Assembly: GCA_015039465.1 (NCBI GenBank)
Contig: MU130348.1
Span: 95,705-120,154, forward strand
Reading direction: 5' to 3'
DNA: 24,450 bases
DNA from: Phlegmacium glaucopus
Taxonomy: Eukaryota > Basidiomycota > Agaricomycetes > Agaricales > Cortinariaceae
The number at the start of each line of letters is the position of its first letter. The stretch's first letter is position 1. The position numbers and the translations under genes are program-made. The notes beneath the pieces are model-generated. The model had not been told where the DNA came from and made no database searches. It was given only the letters and a program-made list of their open reading frames with translations. Shown piece after piece: positions 9,256 to 18,951 of the stretch.

Positions 9256-10260
9256 TCGTACTTGAGAGAACCGGTAGCATTCAGAAAGAAACGCAGGAGA
9301 CGAAATAAGACAAAATGACTACAAAAAACATGACTTATAGAACAAAGGTATCCGAACACACATCCAGAACAACAGGAGAGACCCTACGGATCTCGAAGAT
9401 CGCCGAAAGAACCCATTCTATATAGACTAAAGAGACGAGCAAACGACTAAGCGAGGAACAACCAAGTGACAACCACGTGAGCGACACCCATGTGAGCGAC
9501 AGCAATGAGAGCGAAAACAGCAAGAGCGAAAACAACGCGAGCGAAAAGCCATGACCATAAGCCACGAGAGTGAGAGAGCGAAAGCCACAAGAGAAGAGCG
9601 AAAACCCACACGACTACTTCCACCCCTACGACCGATGCACAACCTCCTAGCAAATCTGTACATCATCTTCGCCATCCTCTACACACCCTCCAGAGTTTTG
9701 CACAAGCGATGAGGACCGTCCACCGAAGCCTAACTACCCCCACCCACCCACCCTACTGTTTCCCAAGTTCCTCACAACAGCTGTTGGATCAAGCGTCACC
9801 CACCCGAGGTCTACATCCTATCGATCAAAGAAACATAACCCTTATCATAAAGTCCAAAGCATCATATAAAAACCCCCTTTCTTTAGAGGTAAGGCACATT
9901 AAGATATGACATAAATATGATAAAGTTCTGTTACGCTCTGTGTATAAGCACGGTGTTGATACTCTCCGGTGAGCTCACCGAGCTTTCTATGATTTGCTCT
10001 GTACGCTTTCAGGAACACTGAATTCAGTGCACTACGCTAAGTATTAGGCATAAGTCCTCAATAGGTAAGGAATGTGCTCTGATTGAGCAACGCAGCAGTC
10101 CGAGGATAATATGCCCAAAGCGTCGAACAGAGAGGGTATAGGACCAAAAAGTCCTTAGGTAGTTTGTAAACTACATCCCGGCCATGGTACTTGACCGCGT
10201 GGTGTATTGTAACAAATGGTCCCGGCTACTAGTGGGTAGAGCATACGAACGGCCCAGTGT
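9256..10260. mobile_element. Gypsy 5' LTR (about 9813-10260) and leader (reversed text)
   Basis: Reading right to left from 10260, the LTR begins TGTGACCCGG and ends CTATCCTACA at 9813, giving about 448 bp with TG...CA ends. A TATAAATA box lies at printed 9918-9911. Two bases past the LTR end is TGGAGCCCACC (printed 9810-9800), positioned like a primer-binding site; the matching tRNA was not identified. The leader to the gag start (9255) contains five 15-bp units at printed 9477-9551 around a GAGCGA(A/C)A core. No second LTR is seen in the window. Confidence 0.65.
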
Positions 10261-10807
10261 AAGTTCTCGTAAGACTAGCTATCAACAACGGTAATCGCAT
10301 AGTATATTCAGCTGACTAGTGAGACTTCGGTCTGTTAGACTAGACAAACCGCGATAAATATTATAGTGCACTGATACAAATGCGGCAGTGTACGTACAAC
10401 TAAAACTGATGGTAGTCAAAAGGGGTTCGGCAAAAGGACGTAAAGGGATGGTGTTCCACTCACGGCTAGGGGACGAAAGTGGCCGTATATATTTGAAAAT
10501 ATCCTGGTAGGGTCGTAGAGGCAGATGGTTTGTGTTGGGTTTACAGATGGATGTTGCGACGGCTCTATGCGTTCCAGTAGCTACTGGAGCTGCTATATAA
10601 GGCACGACGACGGGTCTTGCCTTGCGAAGTCCTCCAGAAACACCACCTTGTTTCCGGTAGCTATTCACTAAACCACTATTTTGTCCCCCATGATGACTGT
10701 GGTTACACCGTTGTCCTACGGAATTACGCCTGATCAGCTCGCTGACGTCTGCTACGGCTGCCAGTTTGTGCTTAAGGTCCACGGTGCAAAGGAAACCTCT
10801 AAGCGCC
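10261..10807. other. Spacer between the LTR and the zinc-cluster gene (block B)
   Basis: About 550 bp lie between the outer edge of the LTR and the predicted start of the divergently read zinc-cluster gene. A CRRCRR-containing stretch is open just upstream of that start (about 10741-10800) but a TAG precedes it. No other gene or repeat is recognised. Confidence 0.4.
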
Positions 10808-12192
10808 TACAAATGGTTCCTCGGTCCCCACGGCGGGGGGCAGGTTGGGTGGTGGGGGTAGTAGGGGGGTGGGGTCCATGTCAAGGCCCATTACTACGGG
10901 TGGGCAGGAGGGTATCGGCCGGGTAGTGCAGGTGCTGGATGCGGTGGTAGTCTGTCACTTCTCAGACGAGCCGCAAGCCGTTGTGGCCGGGGCCGGGGTA
11001 GAGGATACGGCCACAGGGGAGGTGACAGAGCACACGGTCACGGGCCACAGTCTTAAGGGCCGGTTGGACACGGCCGTGCTAAGGGATTCTTTTAACAAGC
11101 AGGATCCCACGGCCATGGGTACGGGGTTTGTGGTTGGGGTGGCCGTGGCCGTCACGGACACGGGCCACAGTCCTAAGGGCCGGCATGAAAGGTTGGCCGC
11201 GGCCGGAGTAATGGATCGTATTAGCAGGCAGGATCCCACGGCCAGGGGTACGGAGTTTGTGGTTGACGTGGCCGAGTCTTGGACCCTCACCGGCCGGGAA
11301 GAGCCCTGGCCGTTGACAGTGGAAACTGCCTTTCGTCGCTACTCAGACGGTCTAACGGACGTCCACCTTTTTCCCTGTTCCCCTTCCGTTCCTACTCTCT
11401 ACTCTCCGGTCTCCTTGTCCCTCTATCGCCTCCGTACGTCGTCCTTGCGGCAGGCCTTTCGTTCTTCTCCTCTGGGGGCGTTAGGTGGCCGGTCGAGGCC
11501 CTCTTGTGTACGGCCGCTACACTCTCTAACGTAAACATAACATAGAGGGTCCGACCCCCCTTCCGGACGCAGTCAACACGGTCTCACTTCTACTTTACGC
11601 ATCTGAAACCCCTACTGCCCGTGCGGTGGCTGCAATGTGCGGGGGCACGAGGAGCTGGCCGGGGCCGGAGTGTGAGAGCTGGTCGTGGCCGTGGCCGTGG
11701 TCCAGGGTTCTGTGCGTTCTTCTCGTTTTTCCGGTAGTTCTCGCGGGGTTACTAATAGAGGTCGCTACTCCTACTCCCCCGCTTGTAACCTGTAGTCTCC
11801 TACGCCTGGACACCACTAAACCTATTCCCGCTCCCACTCACGGAGAACAAGCAAAGTACATATACGATTTAATACAATCTACTGGAGAACCTGGTGCAAG
11901 CAGCGTACGTTCCTCTTTACCTAGAGCAGTTATCGGCCAACGTGTGGTGGCTTCAGTACGAGCTATTTACGGTCCTGGTCCACCTCCTAATGGCCGTCAA
12001 GTGGGTCCTCGACGACCTCGCATACGTGCTGTTCCTACTACTCCAACGGCTTGAGTACCTGGCGGAGTCTTCTCGTCTCCTCCAGGAGCTCTACTACAGT
12101 CCCATACTCCTTCTCCACCTACTCCCTCTCGGCTACCGGCCATATGAGCTTCTCTTACGTGGCCGGGACGGCCGGTTGGTATAACTTGGCCG

Positions 12193-12196
<4 letters not shown>
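10808..12196. CDS. Zinc-cluster/coiled-coil protein, N-terminal exons (readable only after complementing in place)
   Basis: The complement read left to right starts at a probable ATG at 10808 (MFTKEPGVPPPVQP). Exon 1 runs to 11834, a 45-nt intron with GTGAGT...TTAG and an internal GCTAAAT occupies 11835-11879, and exon 2 continues in frame to the block edge. Domain order: a Pro-rich region with a 40-residue tandem duplication (VPGVRIPG to VPMPQTPT; 11037-11157 and 11158-11277); a basic patch (KKRRPP); a cysteine cluster C-x2-C-x6-C-x8-C-x2-C-x6-C (11510-11599), a basidiomycete variant of the fungal Zn2Cys6-type arrangement; a basic linker (RKKSKKAIKS); then a heptad-rich coiled coil (LLDHVRRMQGEMDL, LMDRLRRAEEVLEMM). 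The protein should continue into the Pro-rich, KKRRED-ending frame at 6905-6307 once the block is flipped. Its likely role is a nuclear DNA-binding or regulatory protein; targets are unknown. Confidence 0.8.

Positions 12197-12223
<27 letters not shown>
12197..12223 (+). repeat. 27-bp poly(A) run at the block B edge
   Basis: An uninterrupted run of 27 A between the last block-B base and the first foldback unit. It marks the junction between reversed and normal text. It could be a real homopolymer, a retroposition tail or a join artefact. Confidence 0.7.
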
Positions 12224-13120
12224 TGACATCATAAAACAAGACATGATATCATAAAACAAGGCATGATATCATAAAACAAGGCATGATATCATAAAACAAG
12301 GCATGATATCATAAAACAAGGCATGATATCATAAAACAAGGCATGATATCATAAAACAAGGCATGATATCAAAAACAACCAAGGCATGACATCAAAAACA
12401 AGGCATGATATCATAACATAGACATGACATCACAGACTCTTACCTAATTTTGTTTCTCATTTATGTATCTAAGTAACTAGATAGGATTTAATACCATAAA
12501 ACAATGAGTGATCAGCTAAAAACAAGTCCACTTGTAAATCCAATTAAAACTTGTACCAATTCAGTAACCATAAAACATAGAAAAGAAACCACAGACTGCA
12601 AATTAACTAATGTTACTGGTGCTCTCTAGTTACGTATATAAATAAATGAGAAAGCACCAGTAACAGTAGTGAATAAGCACTCTGTCCTGTCAGGCCCAAG
12701 TTTCATGAGCACTGAATTGGCACAAGTTAGAATTGGAATGACAAGTGGACTTGTCTTTAGATGATAAATCAGTGTCCAAGGATAATAAATACTAAAGGGA
12801 CTTAACTAAGAGTCTGTAAAAACCACAGAAGATTAAATCATGTCAGGGACTGTGTCATGAAAGCAAGCCATATTTTATGATATCATGCCTTGTTTTATGA
12901 TATCATGCCTTGTTTTATGATATCATGCCTTGTTTTATGATGTCATGCCTTGTTTTATGATGTCATGCCTTGTTCTATGATATCATGCCTTGTTTTATGA
13001 TATCATGCCTTGTTCTATGATATCATGCCTTGTTCTATGATATCATGCCTTGTTCTATGATATCATGCCTTGTTCTATGATATCATGCCTTGTTCTATGA
13101 TATCATGCCTTGTTTTATGA
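12224..13120. mobile_element. Foldback-type element with inverted arrays of a 20-bp repeat
   Basis: The left arm (12224 to about 12425) is about nine or ten head-to-tail copies of GCATGATATCATAAAACAAG. The right arm (about 12872-13120) is about twelve copies of its reverse complement. Inside, further mirror-matched pieces continue the palindrome: ACAAGTCCACTTGT near 12522 against ACAAGTGGACTTGT near 12742; GTACCAATTCAGT against ACTGAATTGGCAC; CAGACTCTTA against TAAGAGTCTG; and a centre with TTACTGGTGCT at about 12614 and AGCACCAGTAA at about 12653. The whole roughly 900 bp could fold into one long hairpin. Inverted repeats made of tandem subrepeats define foldback (FB/Galileo-like) transposons. 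No coding lies inside and no target duplication was resolved. Confidence 0.75.
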
Positions 13121-13134
13121 TGACTGAGCATTGT

Positions 13135-13262
13135 TTTGTGATGTCATATGTCTCATGATGTCATATTTGTCACAAATGTCACAAAAATGTTACAAATGTC
13201 ACATTATTGTGACAAAATGTTACATGATGTCACAAAAAGGTCACAAATGTTTCACTGTTTCA
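13135..13262. repeat. Degenerate TGTCACAAA repeats
   Basis: At least eight scattered copies of (A)TGTCACA/GTTACAAATGT-type motifs over about 125 bp immediately outside the right foldback arm, with alternating orientations (GTCACAAATG and CATTATTGTGAC). Related in style to the ATGATGTCAT parts of the arm, so probably decayed element sequence. Confidence 0.5.
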
Positions 13263-13489
13263 GGAACTTTATTGATGTTTACGTATGACAATTTCCTTCA
13301 TAGTTGTAGACTTGATAGTTACTTTAGATTGCAAGTAGTTCATTTGACCATTATGGATTCTGACATGGTCAGTCGGAACCGGTAGTAGTGATAATAATTG
13401 TATCTGATATTGACAATATAACAGGATGGTGATGTCGTCGGTATGTAAATGGGTTTAAATATAATGTGTCCAAAATCAAGTTCACCTCG

Positions 13490-13900
13490 ACACTCTGATG
13501 CCGGCACTTCCACTCCCACCGGCAATGACACACAGACCGGCATTCTCCCATACCGGCACTGAAACATCATCGGTACTGACATTCCGCCACATCCTCAGTA
13601 AATCGCACCGGCAGTCACACTGCTGTCGGCAATTGAGCCGGTGAAAGGCGACGGCCGGTCTCAGAGACATACCGGTGTCACATCGGCATGCATACCGGCT
13701 GAAAGCACACCGGCATACACACCGGGATGGACACACCGGCATACACATCGGGATGGACACACCGGCATACACATCGGCTGAAGAGACACCGGCATGGGTA
13801 CACCGGCATACACATTGGCATGGACATACCGGCACTCATACACCGGTACGTGACACACTGGCGCTGGTGCCCCGGGGTGCACTCAGGCACCAGCACTCTT
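13490..13900. repeat. ACCGGCA minisatellite
   Basis: About 400 bp of loosely tandem units built on ACACCGGCATACACA, spaced roughly 18-36 bp (for example at 13708, 13734, 13760, 13786 and 13800), with CATCGGGATGGAC spacers. All frames on both strands are nearly open because of the repeat (His/Thr-rich on plus, Cys/Val-rich on minus). I do not call a protein. The core resembles the GCCGGT microsatellites inside the genes of this window. Confidence 0.65.
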
Positions 13901-14116
13901 AGTTCCTGGTATCATGGCCGGCACTCACATCAGCACCATCAGGGCCCTACAATGTTTTCTGGCCTCTACACGTGGGGAATGCCAGTCCTCGGAAATGTGC
14001 CTCTCGGAGGTGTTCTGCGATTTGATCAGGCTGGGAAATGTATTTCTGTCATTACTTTAGATCACCTTAGACCCCAAGGTACATATACATGACCAGCCCT
14101 AGGCCCTTCCTGTGGC

Positions 14117-17100
14117 CTAGGGATGGGACCGGAGCCGGCAGCGGCATACACAGTCGGCATTTGAAGGCATTCCTTGAGTCCGTGGAGCACGGCACACTGT
14201 ATTTCTATATATGGTAGGCGATATTCCCGGATTCGAGGTGTTCCGGGAATGTGTACCATACGGCACACTGTGTCCGTTCCAGGAATCGTACCGTACGACA
14301 CACTGTAGTGCCCTTATGTGCAGTTCTTTGTAAACAGAGTCCAAGATGGCCGAGTCCAGGTTGAGGCTCATCATGGCCTCTCGGGTCCGTTTGTAAACTC
14401 TTGATTGCAGAACCAATGATCTATGGACAGTTTGAATTGATGATTGGGCTTGGGTTTGATGGACCTTATCAGTGGCCGGCCGCAGCTCTTTTTTGTATTT
14501 AAAAGCTTCTTGACCGATTATAATCCGGATTGCTGCAAGGCAGTCATTGGCATGCCCCTTGCGCAGCTCCAGCTCCTTCCCCATAATTCGGGCAAGTGAG
14601 GGACGGTGAATAGAATTGTCTGGGAGCACAGAAGGGAGGGCAATTGACGATGCTTCCGGTTGGGCCCGATCGGGAGTTATTGTGGGTGGGTCAATCGGAT
14701 CCCAATCGTCCTCGAAGTCACCTGGGATTAACTCAATTTGTCGGATACATTCCATGAATGCTTCCACCCCAAGGTACTTCTGGGAATCTGTATTGAACTT
14801 TGCCATGGATTTCACAAGATTGTCACGTCGTTTCAACAAGGTCGAGATTTTTTCTGCTGTCGGACGCTTCCCCATCCGACTTACAATTTGATCTATCTCC
14901 AATCTTTGCCGATTGGTAGGTGCCAGTGAACAAAGTAAAAGTTTCTCACTGTTGCTCCTCAAGTTTCAGACCGGCTAGCAACCAGGCAGTCTCTCCTGCA
15001 ACCCCTCGCTCTTGGCAATTCAACAACTCAAGTCTCATTTCGGCCAGTGTTTTTGCTTTGCAGAGCTAAGTCTAACAAAGATGTCAAAGGAAATGAACCA
15101 CTAACCTTTCAGAATGCGAGTTTTCATTACATCCATCGCCTTCGGGTCCTTGCTCCGCTGCTCTTCAGCCTTTGAAATTTCACTCTCCCATGAATTTAGT
15201 TGCTCAACACTCGGCACCTTTGTTAAGTCTTTGAAGTACTCATTGCTTTCCAGCTCATTTTTCATGGCCCGCTTATTGTTGTTTATGATCATTCAGCCTA
15301 TAACTGTGAAAATCGGAAACCAATACAAGATGCCGACTCACTGATTGAAACTATTTTCTTCCAATTACTGTCGTTCATATGATCGTCCAAAACCTCTGAT
15401 CGGTGAGCAAGAGTGGCAGTTCTCATGCTGGGCGAAATGCCATTCAAAGTACTCCAGAGCGTCTCTAGAATTTCTCCATCCACCATACCAGCCCCTTTCA
15501 TGAAGTTAGTGGCAAATCGGAACAAACAGTCATCCTGGTGGCCATGGACATGAAACATGCCGATAGCCTTTTCAAAGTCGATCACAGGGGGATGAGAAAT
15601 ATAACCTTTGCCTGCTATAAAATGCTCGTCCATTTTCTTGTAGTATTGACACATTATGTCGTAGATCTCCAGCACTTTGCGAACTCCAACACAATTAGTG
15701 GTTTGGAATGCTTCTGATACCGAATAGTCAATGCACTTCTGTTGTTCGCCCTTGAAAAAATTAACGCAGCTTGATGGACAGTAGCAACCATGCCGAGCAC
15801 AAGCACGCACTGCGATGCCGGTGACGTCTTTAACTCCCGATCCCATGTTCGCGTCTAGAATTGCCCGAAATCCACTGTCCAACGATTCACTGGTATCTGT
15901 CTAACAGGATGATTCAGTATGTGTTGGTCCGCATTGATATCAAAAACAACTTGTTTGGGATCCACAGCCTTTTTAATATGGACAGCATAAGGCCCTGTTG
16001 CAGTCATGAATCCTTCTCCGTCGGTTAACCACACATCATCATCAGGTCGTGTTTGTTTGATGTGATCGGCTGTGAAGTTTCCATCCACCACGAAGCTTCG
16101 CATGGTTTCATCACTTCAGAATTTCTTAAGCACTCAATGTGAAAGTAAAAATAGAGCTCTTACGCAGAATATCGACTCATATGATCGGCCAGAAGGTTGA
16201 CCCCTGGTTGGGGACACGCCGCACAAAAGAGAGCCATTGAACCCTTGGTTGGCGACCCCAGCCGGTGGCTGAGCCCAAACCACTTCCTCAGCTTGAGGTT
16301 TCTCCATTGTCTTGTTGCCCAGCAAAATTCATTGTATCGGTTCGGCACCGACTGAGGAAATGCCAGATTCGTCAATCTTCGCAGTTTCTGGTAGTATTGA
16401 TATGCAGATGTCTTGCATTCAAGATTGGACAACCGGTAGTTGTCAAGGCAGTGAAAGCTGAAAACCGTCTTGATCTTGTCATAACTTGCAGCCAACATCT
16501 GCAAATCTAATAACTGTTCATCTGGTTTGCCGACTCGTTCAGCTTCATCTGGCTTGCCGGCTTCCTCTGCTTGTTTCTGACATCTACACCAGATAACAGG
16601 GAGTGAAATCAACCCTGATGCATCCACAATAAGGATATGTTGAATCTCCAAGTCGTCCTTTGTGGGGGTCGGGGTCCTAAGTGGGACAGGGTCCGTTTCT
16701 AATATTGCGACGTCTTGCCACTCAGGATCTTCCGGATCGTCATCTACATTGACCGAGTTGGAGTCGGCAGGTCCAGCACTATGTTGCTGTGGTTTAGGTT
16801 GCGGTGGGTTATTGGTTGCTAGACTGTCCTCCCGATCCTTTCCAGCCTCAAGGATACAGCATGCCTCATACAAGTCTTTTGAGCTGGGCAATTCCCTCCC
16901 ATATGGCCCACAGATAGGCGCACACCCACCTCCCATAAACCTGCATCTTGGTAAAACCTGCCGGTCCACTTCTGTAATCGGTGATAGATAAGTTGCCAAT
17001 GAGAATTTCAACAACATTTCCAACAATACACAGGCCAGCCAAGGCAACACAGACAGGCCAACAGGCTAACTTCGGACAGCAGGTGCAAGTTTTCACCTCA

Positions 17101-17482
17101 TTCCCTTCAGTAAGCAGAATACGCCCCAGGTAGCCTGATCTCTTCGGTAGCCATTGCCGCATATAATCATTTTGAGTCTGTTCAGCAATGAGCACAGCTT
17201 AAGGAATAATATGGAATTTAATACATTGCTGTATGCTGCTTGCACTTCTTCCTCAGTCGGCAAGGTAGGATCCAGGTGCATTAAGTAATCATCTCCAATG
17301 CCTGAGTCATTTTCAGCTCCGTAATGCCTGAGTGGCACAGCTGGGGGGTCGATCGCTGGCTGTCGATAGGGAGCACTGGAGGAACTCGGGCGATAGGGTG
17401 CGCCAACAATGATCGTTTTGCCTCGTTGCTTTTTGTAGACCCCCCTCTGAAACTCGTCTGGCAGTCTTTTGGCTTTGCCCAT
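14117..17482 (-). pseudogene. KDZ-2 transposase, decayed
   Basis: Minus-strand gene for a KDZ-family cut-and-paste transposase, from MGKAKRLPDEFQRGVY (17482) to about 14300. Order: N-terminal QNDYMRQWLPKR (about 17165); a CxC2 cysteine cluster spread over two frames (CTCC, then C..C and HRLQKWTGRFY near 17000, then GHMGGNCP near 16890) with frameshifts and a TGA inside; SFHCLDNYRLSNLE and KTSAYQYYQKLRRLT (about 16450-16380); FCAACPQPGVN (about 16210); a short intron (about 16125-16163); FVVDGNFTADHI (about 16090); DVTGIAV and CARHGCY (about 15830-15790); FKGEQQK; YDIMCQY (about 15660); MFHVHGH (about 15550); DGEILETLWSTLN (about 15470); HRSEVLDDHMNDSNWKK (about 15390); DPKAMDV; and the C-terminal ELRKGHANDCLAAIR (about 14560). 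Introns near 15312-15350 and 15000-15105 have good ends. The catalytic core is intact but the zinc-binding N-terminus is broken, so I call it inactive. The last ~180 nt before the stop run into a repeat, not KDZ sequence. Confidence 0.88.
14180..14312. repeat. Three ACGGCACACTGT-type repeats at the KDZ-2 3' end
   Basis: ACGGCACACTGT recurs near 14188 and 14260, with ACGACACACTGT near 14295, spaced 35-72 bp. A TTCCCGGATTC/TTCCGGGAAT inverted pair lies between them. They sit where KDZ similarity ends, so they may be subterminal repeats of that element; no matching copy was found at its 5' side. Confidence 0.4.
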
Positions 17483-17914
17483 TGGAAGTAGGTAGGATAA
17501 AGTCGTCCAGAGCTGCTTATAGTCCCGAGCTGCTTATATAGCTGAGCATTCAGACCTCATTGCAAACACGTTGGTACCACATTGCTAACCACGTTCCATC
17601 CAGGGTCGAGCAAGCCAAATTTCGGGTGCATGTAGAATTTGAAATGTTCAGGTGAGTCCCGAGTGAGTGCAGAAGTCGGTCCGACTGGGCACTCGGATGA
17701 CCACCCAACTTTAGAAACTACCATCGGCGCTGGTTATATTCATGAGCGTCTATTGTAAGGCTGAACAACATCAAAATTAAAATAAATGTGTCTGGCACAA
17801 CAGCCTATCCTCATGAAATGTCCAATGATCTTCTTGGGATTATCGGTGAACACTTACCTTGAAGAAGACTTGCCGATTGTAAATGGAAAAAATAATAATA
17901 TTTAATTTTAAACT
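17483..17914. other. Upstream spacer of KDZ-2
   Basis: About 430 bp before the KDZ-2 start codon. No gene is recognised. It should hold the KDZ-2 promoter. It contains a small ACTCGG/CCGAGT-rich patch near 17650-17700, which leads in style to the repeat field that follows. Confidence 0.4.
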
Positions 17915-18790
17915 TTGTGGTCGGCCATGTCCATCCAAACACACAACCAGAGAGTAATTCGGGTATACACCCGAGTCCCAGCCGAATTTGGGCATTCACC
18001 CAAGGAAAGGGAGAGATTTTGGTGCAATTCACGAGTCCCAGTCAAACAGAAATTTGAATTCAGGATTTCATCCAATGGTCCAAAGGGAGAGGTTTTGCTG
18101 CAACTCGGGTGCCCACCCGACCAAGCCAGACAGAATTTGTGCTGCAATTCAGGTACCCAAATCCCAGCCAGAAAGAACTTTGAATTCGGGATTTCACCCG
18201 ATGGCCCAAATGGAGAGATTGGACTGCAATTCGGGTGCCCACCCGAGCAACCAGCCGGACAGGATTTGTTGGTCCTCCCGAGCACAAGATTTGGTGTGAA
18301 TTCGGGGATTCACCCAATGGTCGGATTGGGCTGCATTTCGGGTGACCACCCGAGCAACCAGCAGCAAGCAATTTTGCATTTCGGGTAGGCTACCAAATGA
18401 TTTAATGGCCCAAACAACCAGCCAGAAAATGGGTGCTCTGGTTGTTGGGTTGTATCCCAAACGCCCAGCTTCTGGTTAGTATTCAGGTGGTATCCCAAAC
18501 GCCAGCCAGAACAGACAGGTTCTGGCTGGTATTCGGGTGATATCCCGAATCCCCGAATCCCCAGTTTTCTGGCTGGTTTTGGGATAATATCCCGAGCACC
18601 AGCCAGAAAATGTGTGGTTGTATCCCGAGCGCACGGCCAGAACCGTCTTTTCTGGTTGGTATTCGGGTGGTATCCCAAATGCCTGAGTGCCCAGCCCAGA
18701 ACGTGTTTTCTGGGTGGTCCTGGGGTATCCCGAGCGCCCAGCCAGAAACTGTTTTCTGGCTGGTTTTCGAGTAGATAATTGCTTCGGGTA
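17915..18790. repeat. Minisatellite field of CCCGA/TCGGG and CCAGCCAGAA motifs
   Basis: Roughly 870 bp of degenerate tandem repeats, probably two related families. Left half (17915-18390): units of about 80-100 bp carrying TTCGGGTGCCCACCCGA palindromes, GAATTCGGGATTTCACCC and GGCCCAAA. Right half (18390-18790): units of about 55-60 bp with GGTATCCC(A/G)AAC and CCAGCCAGAA, often facing TTCTGGCTGG, giving local hairpins. The open frames on both strands here (up to about 157 codons) follow from the repeat period and show no family resemblance, so none is called as a gene. Confidence 0.6.
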
Positions 18791-18951
18791 CCCGATTAGT
18801 GCTCACCTGCACCCATTACCACCCATATGTGTAGAGGCATCAGCTTATGGGTCAATGACGGACATATTCCCAGCATCAGCTTAGTCCGCTGCTGGGTCTA
18901 TGACGGTACATTTTTACATTTCGCTCCTCCGTCTTTGACGGGGTATTCTAA
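18791..18951. other. Short spacer downstream of the peptidase-like gene
   Basis: About 160 bp containing two copies of a CAGCATCAGCTTA/GGCATCAGCTTATG motif followed by GGGTC(A/T)ATGACGG. Otherwise nothing is recognised. Confidence 0.35.

Larger units (their letters stand above)
6910..12196. other. Block B: sequence printed reversed without complementing
   Basis: Reading the letters right to left gives a stop-free frame of about 2.3 kb encoding a gypsy Gag, an LTR with TATA box and a primer-binding-site-like motif. Complementing left to right gives a spliced zinc-cluster gene. None of this exists on either normal strand. The left boundary lies between about 6905 and 6925, where normal minus-strand coding of the Pro-rich C-terminus stops. 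The right boundary is at the poly(A) run beginning 12197; the foldback element beyond it is in normal orientation because its two arms are true reverse complements. Open frames reported on normal strands (for instance 7662-7949, 7770-8237, 8339-8818 and 10845-11534) are artefacts. Confidence 0.95.

Noticed and set aside
7132..9909. Normal-strand frames in 7132-9909, including Ser/Leu/Phe-rich minus-strand frames that look like membrane proteins
   Set aside because: They are by-products of a long stop-free frame in reversed text. The Gag reading explains the region far better.
10845..11534. 229-codon plus-strand frame with a 40-residue repeat
   Set aside because: The repeat is real, but the true frame is the complement of this text, giving the VPGVRIPG...VPMPQTPT duplication of the zinc-cluster protein.
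1..12196. Ordinary chromosomal inversion as explanation for blocks A and B
   Set aside because: An inversion would still translate on the opposite strand. Here neither strand translates; only uncomplemented reversal does.
12224..13120. CRISPR-like array of 20-bp repeats
   Set aside because: The units are directly adjacent without unique spacers, occur in two inverted arrays, and the host is a eukaryote.
13661..14092. His/Thr-rich or Cys/Val-rich proteins in 13.5-14.1 kb
   Set aside because: All frames on both strands are open because of the ACCGGCA minisatellite; no non-repetitive coding signal supports any of them.
17908..18812. Frames of 103-157 codons on both strands in the 17.9-18.8 kb repeat field
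   Set aside because: They mirror each other across strands and follow the repeat period, with no family similarity or splice support.
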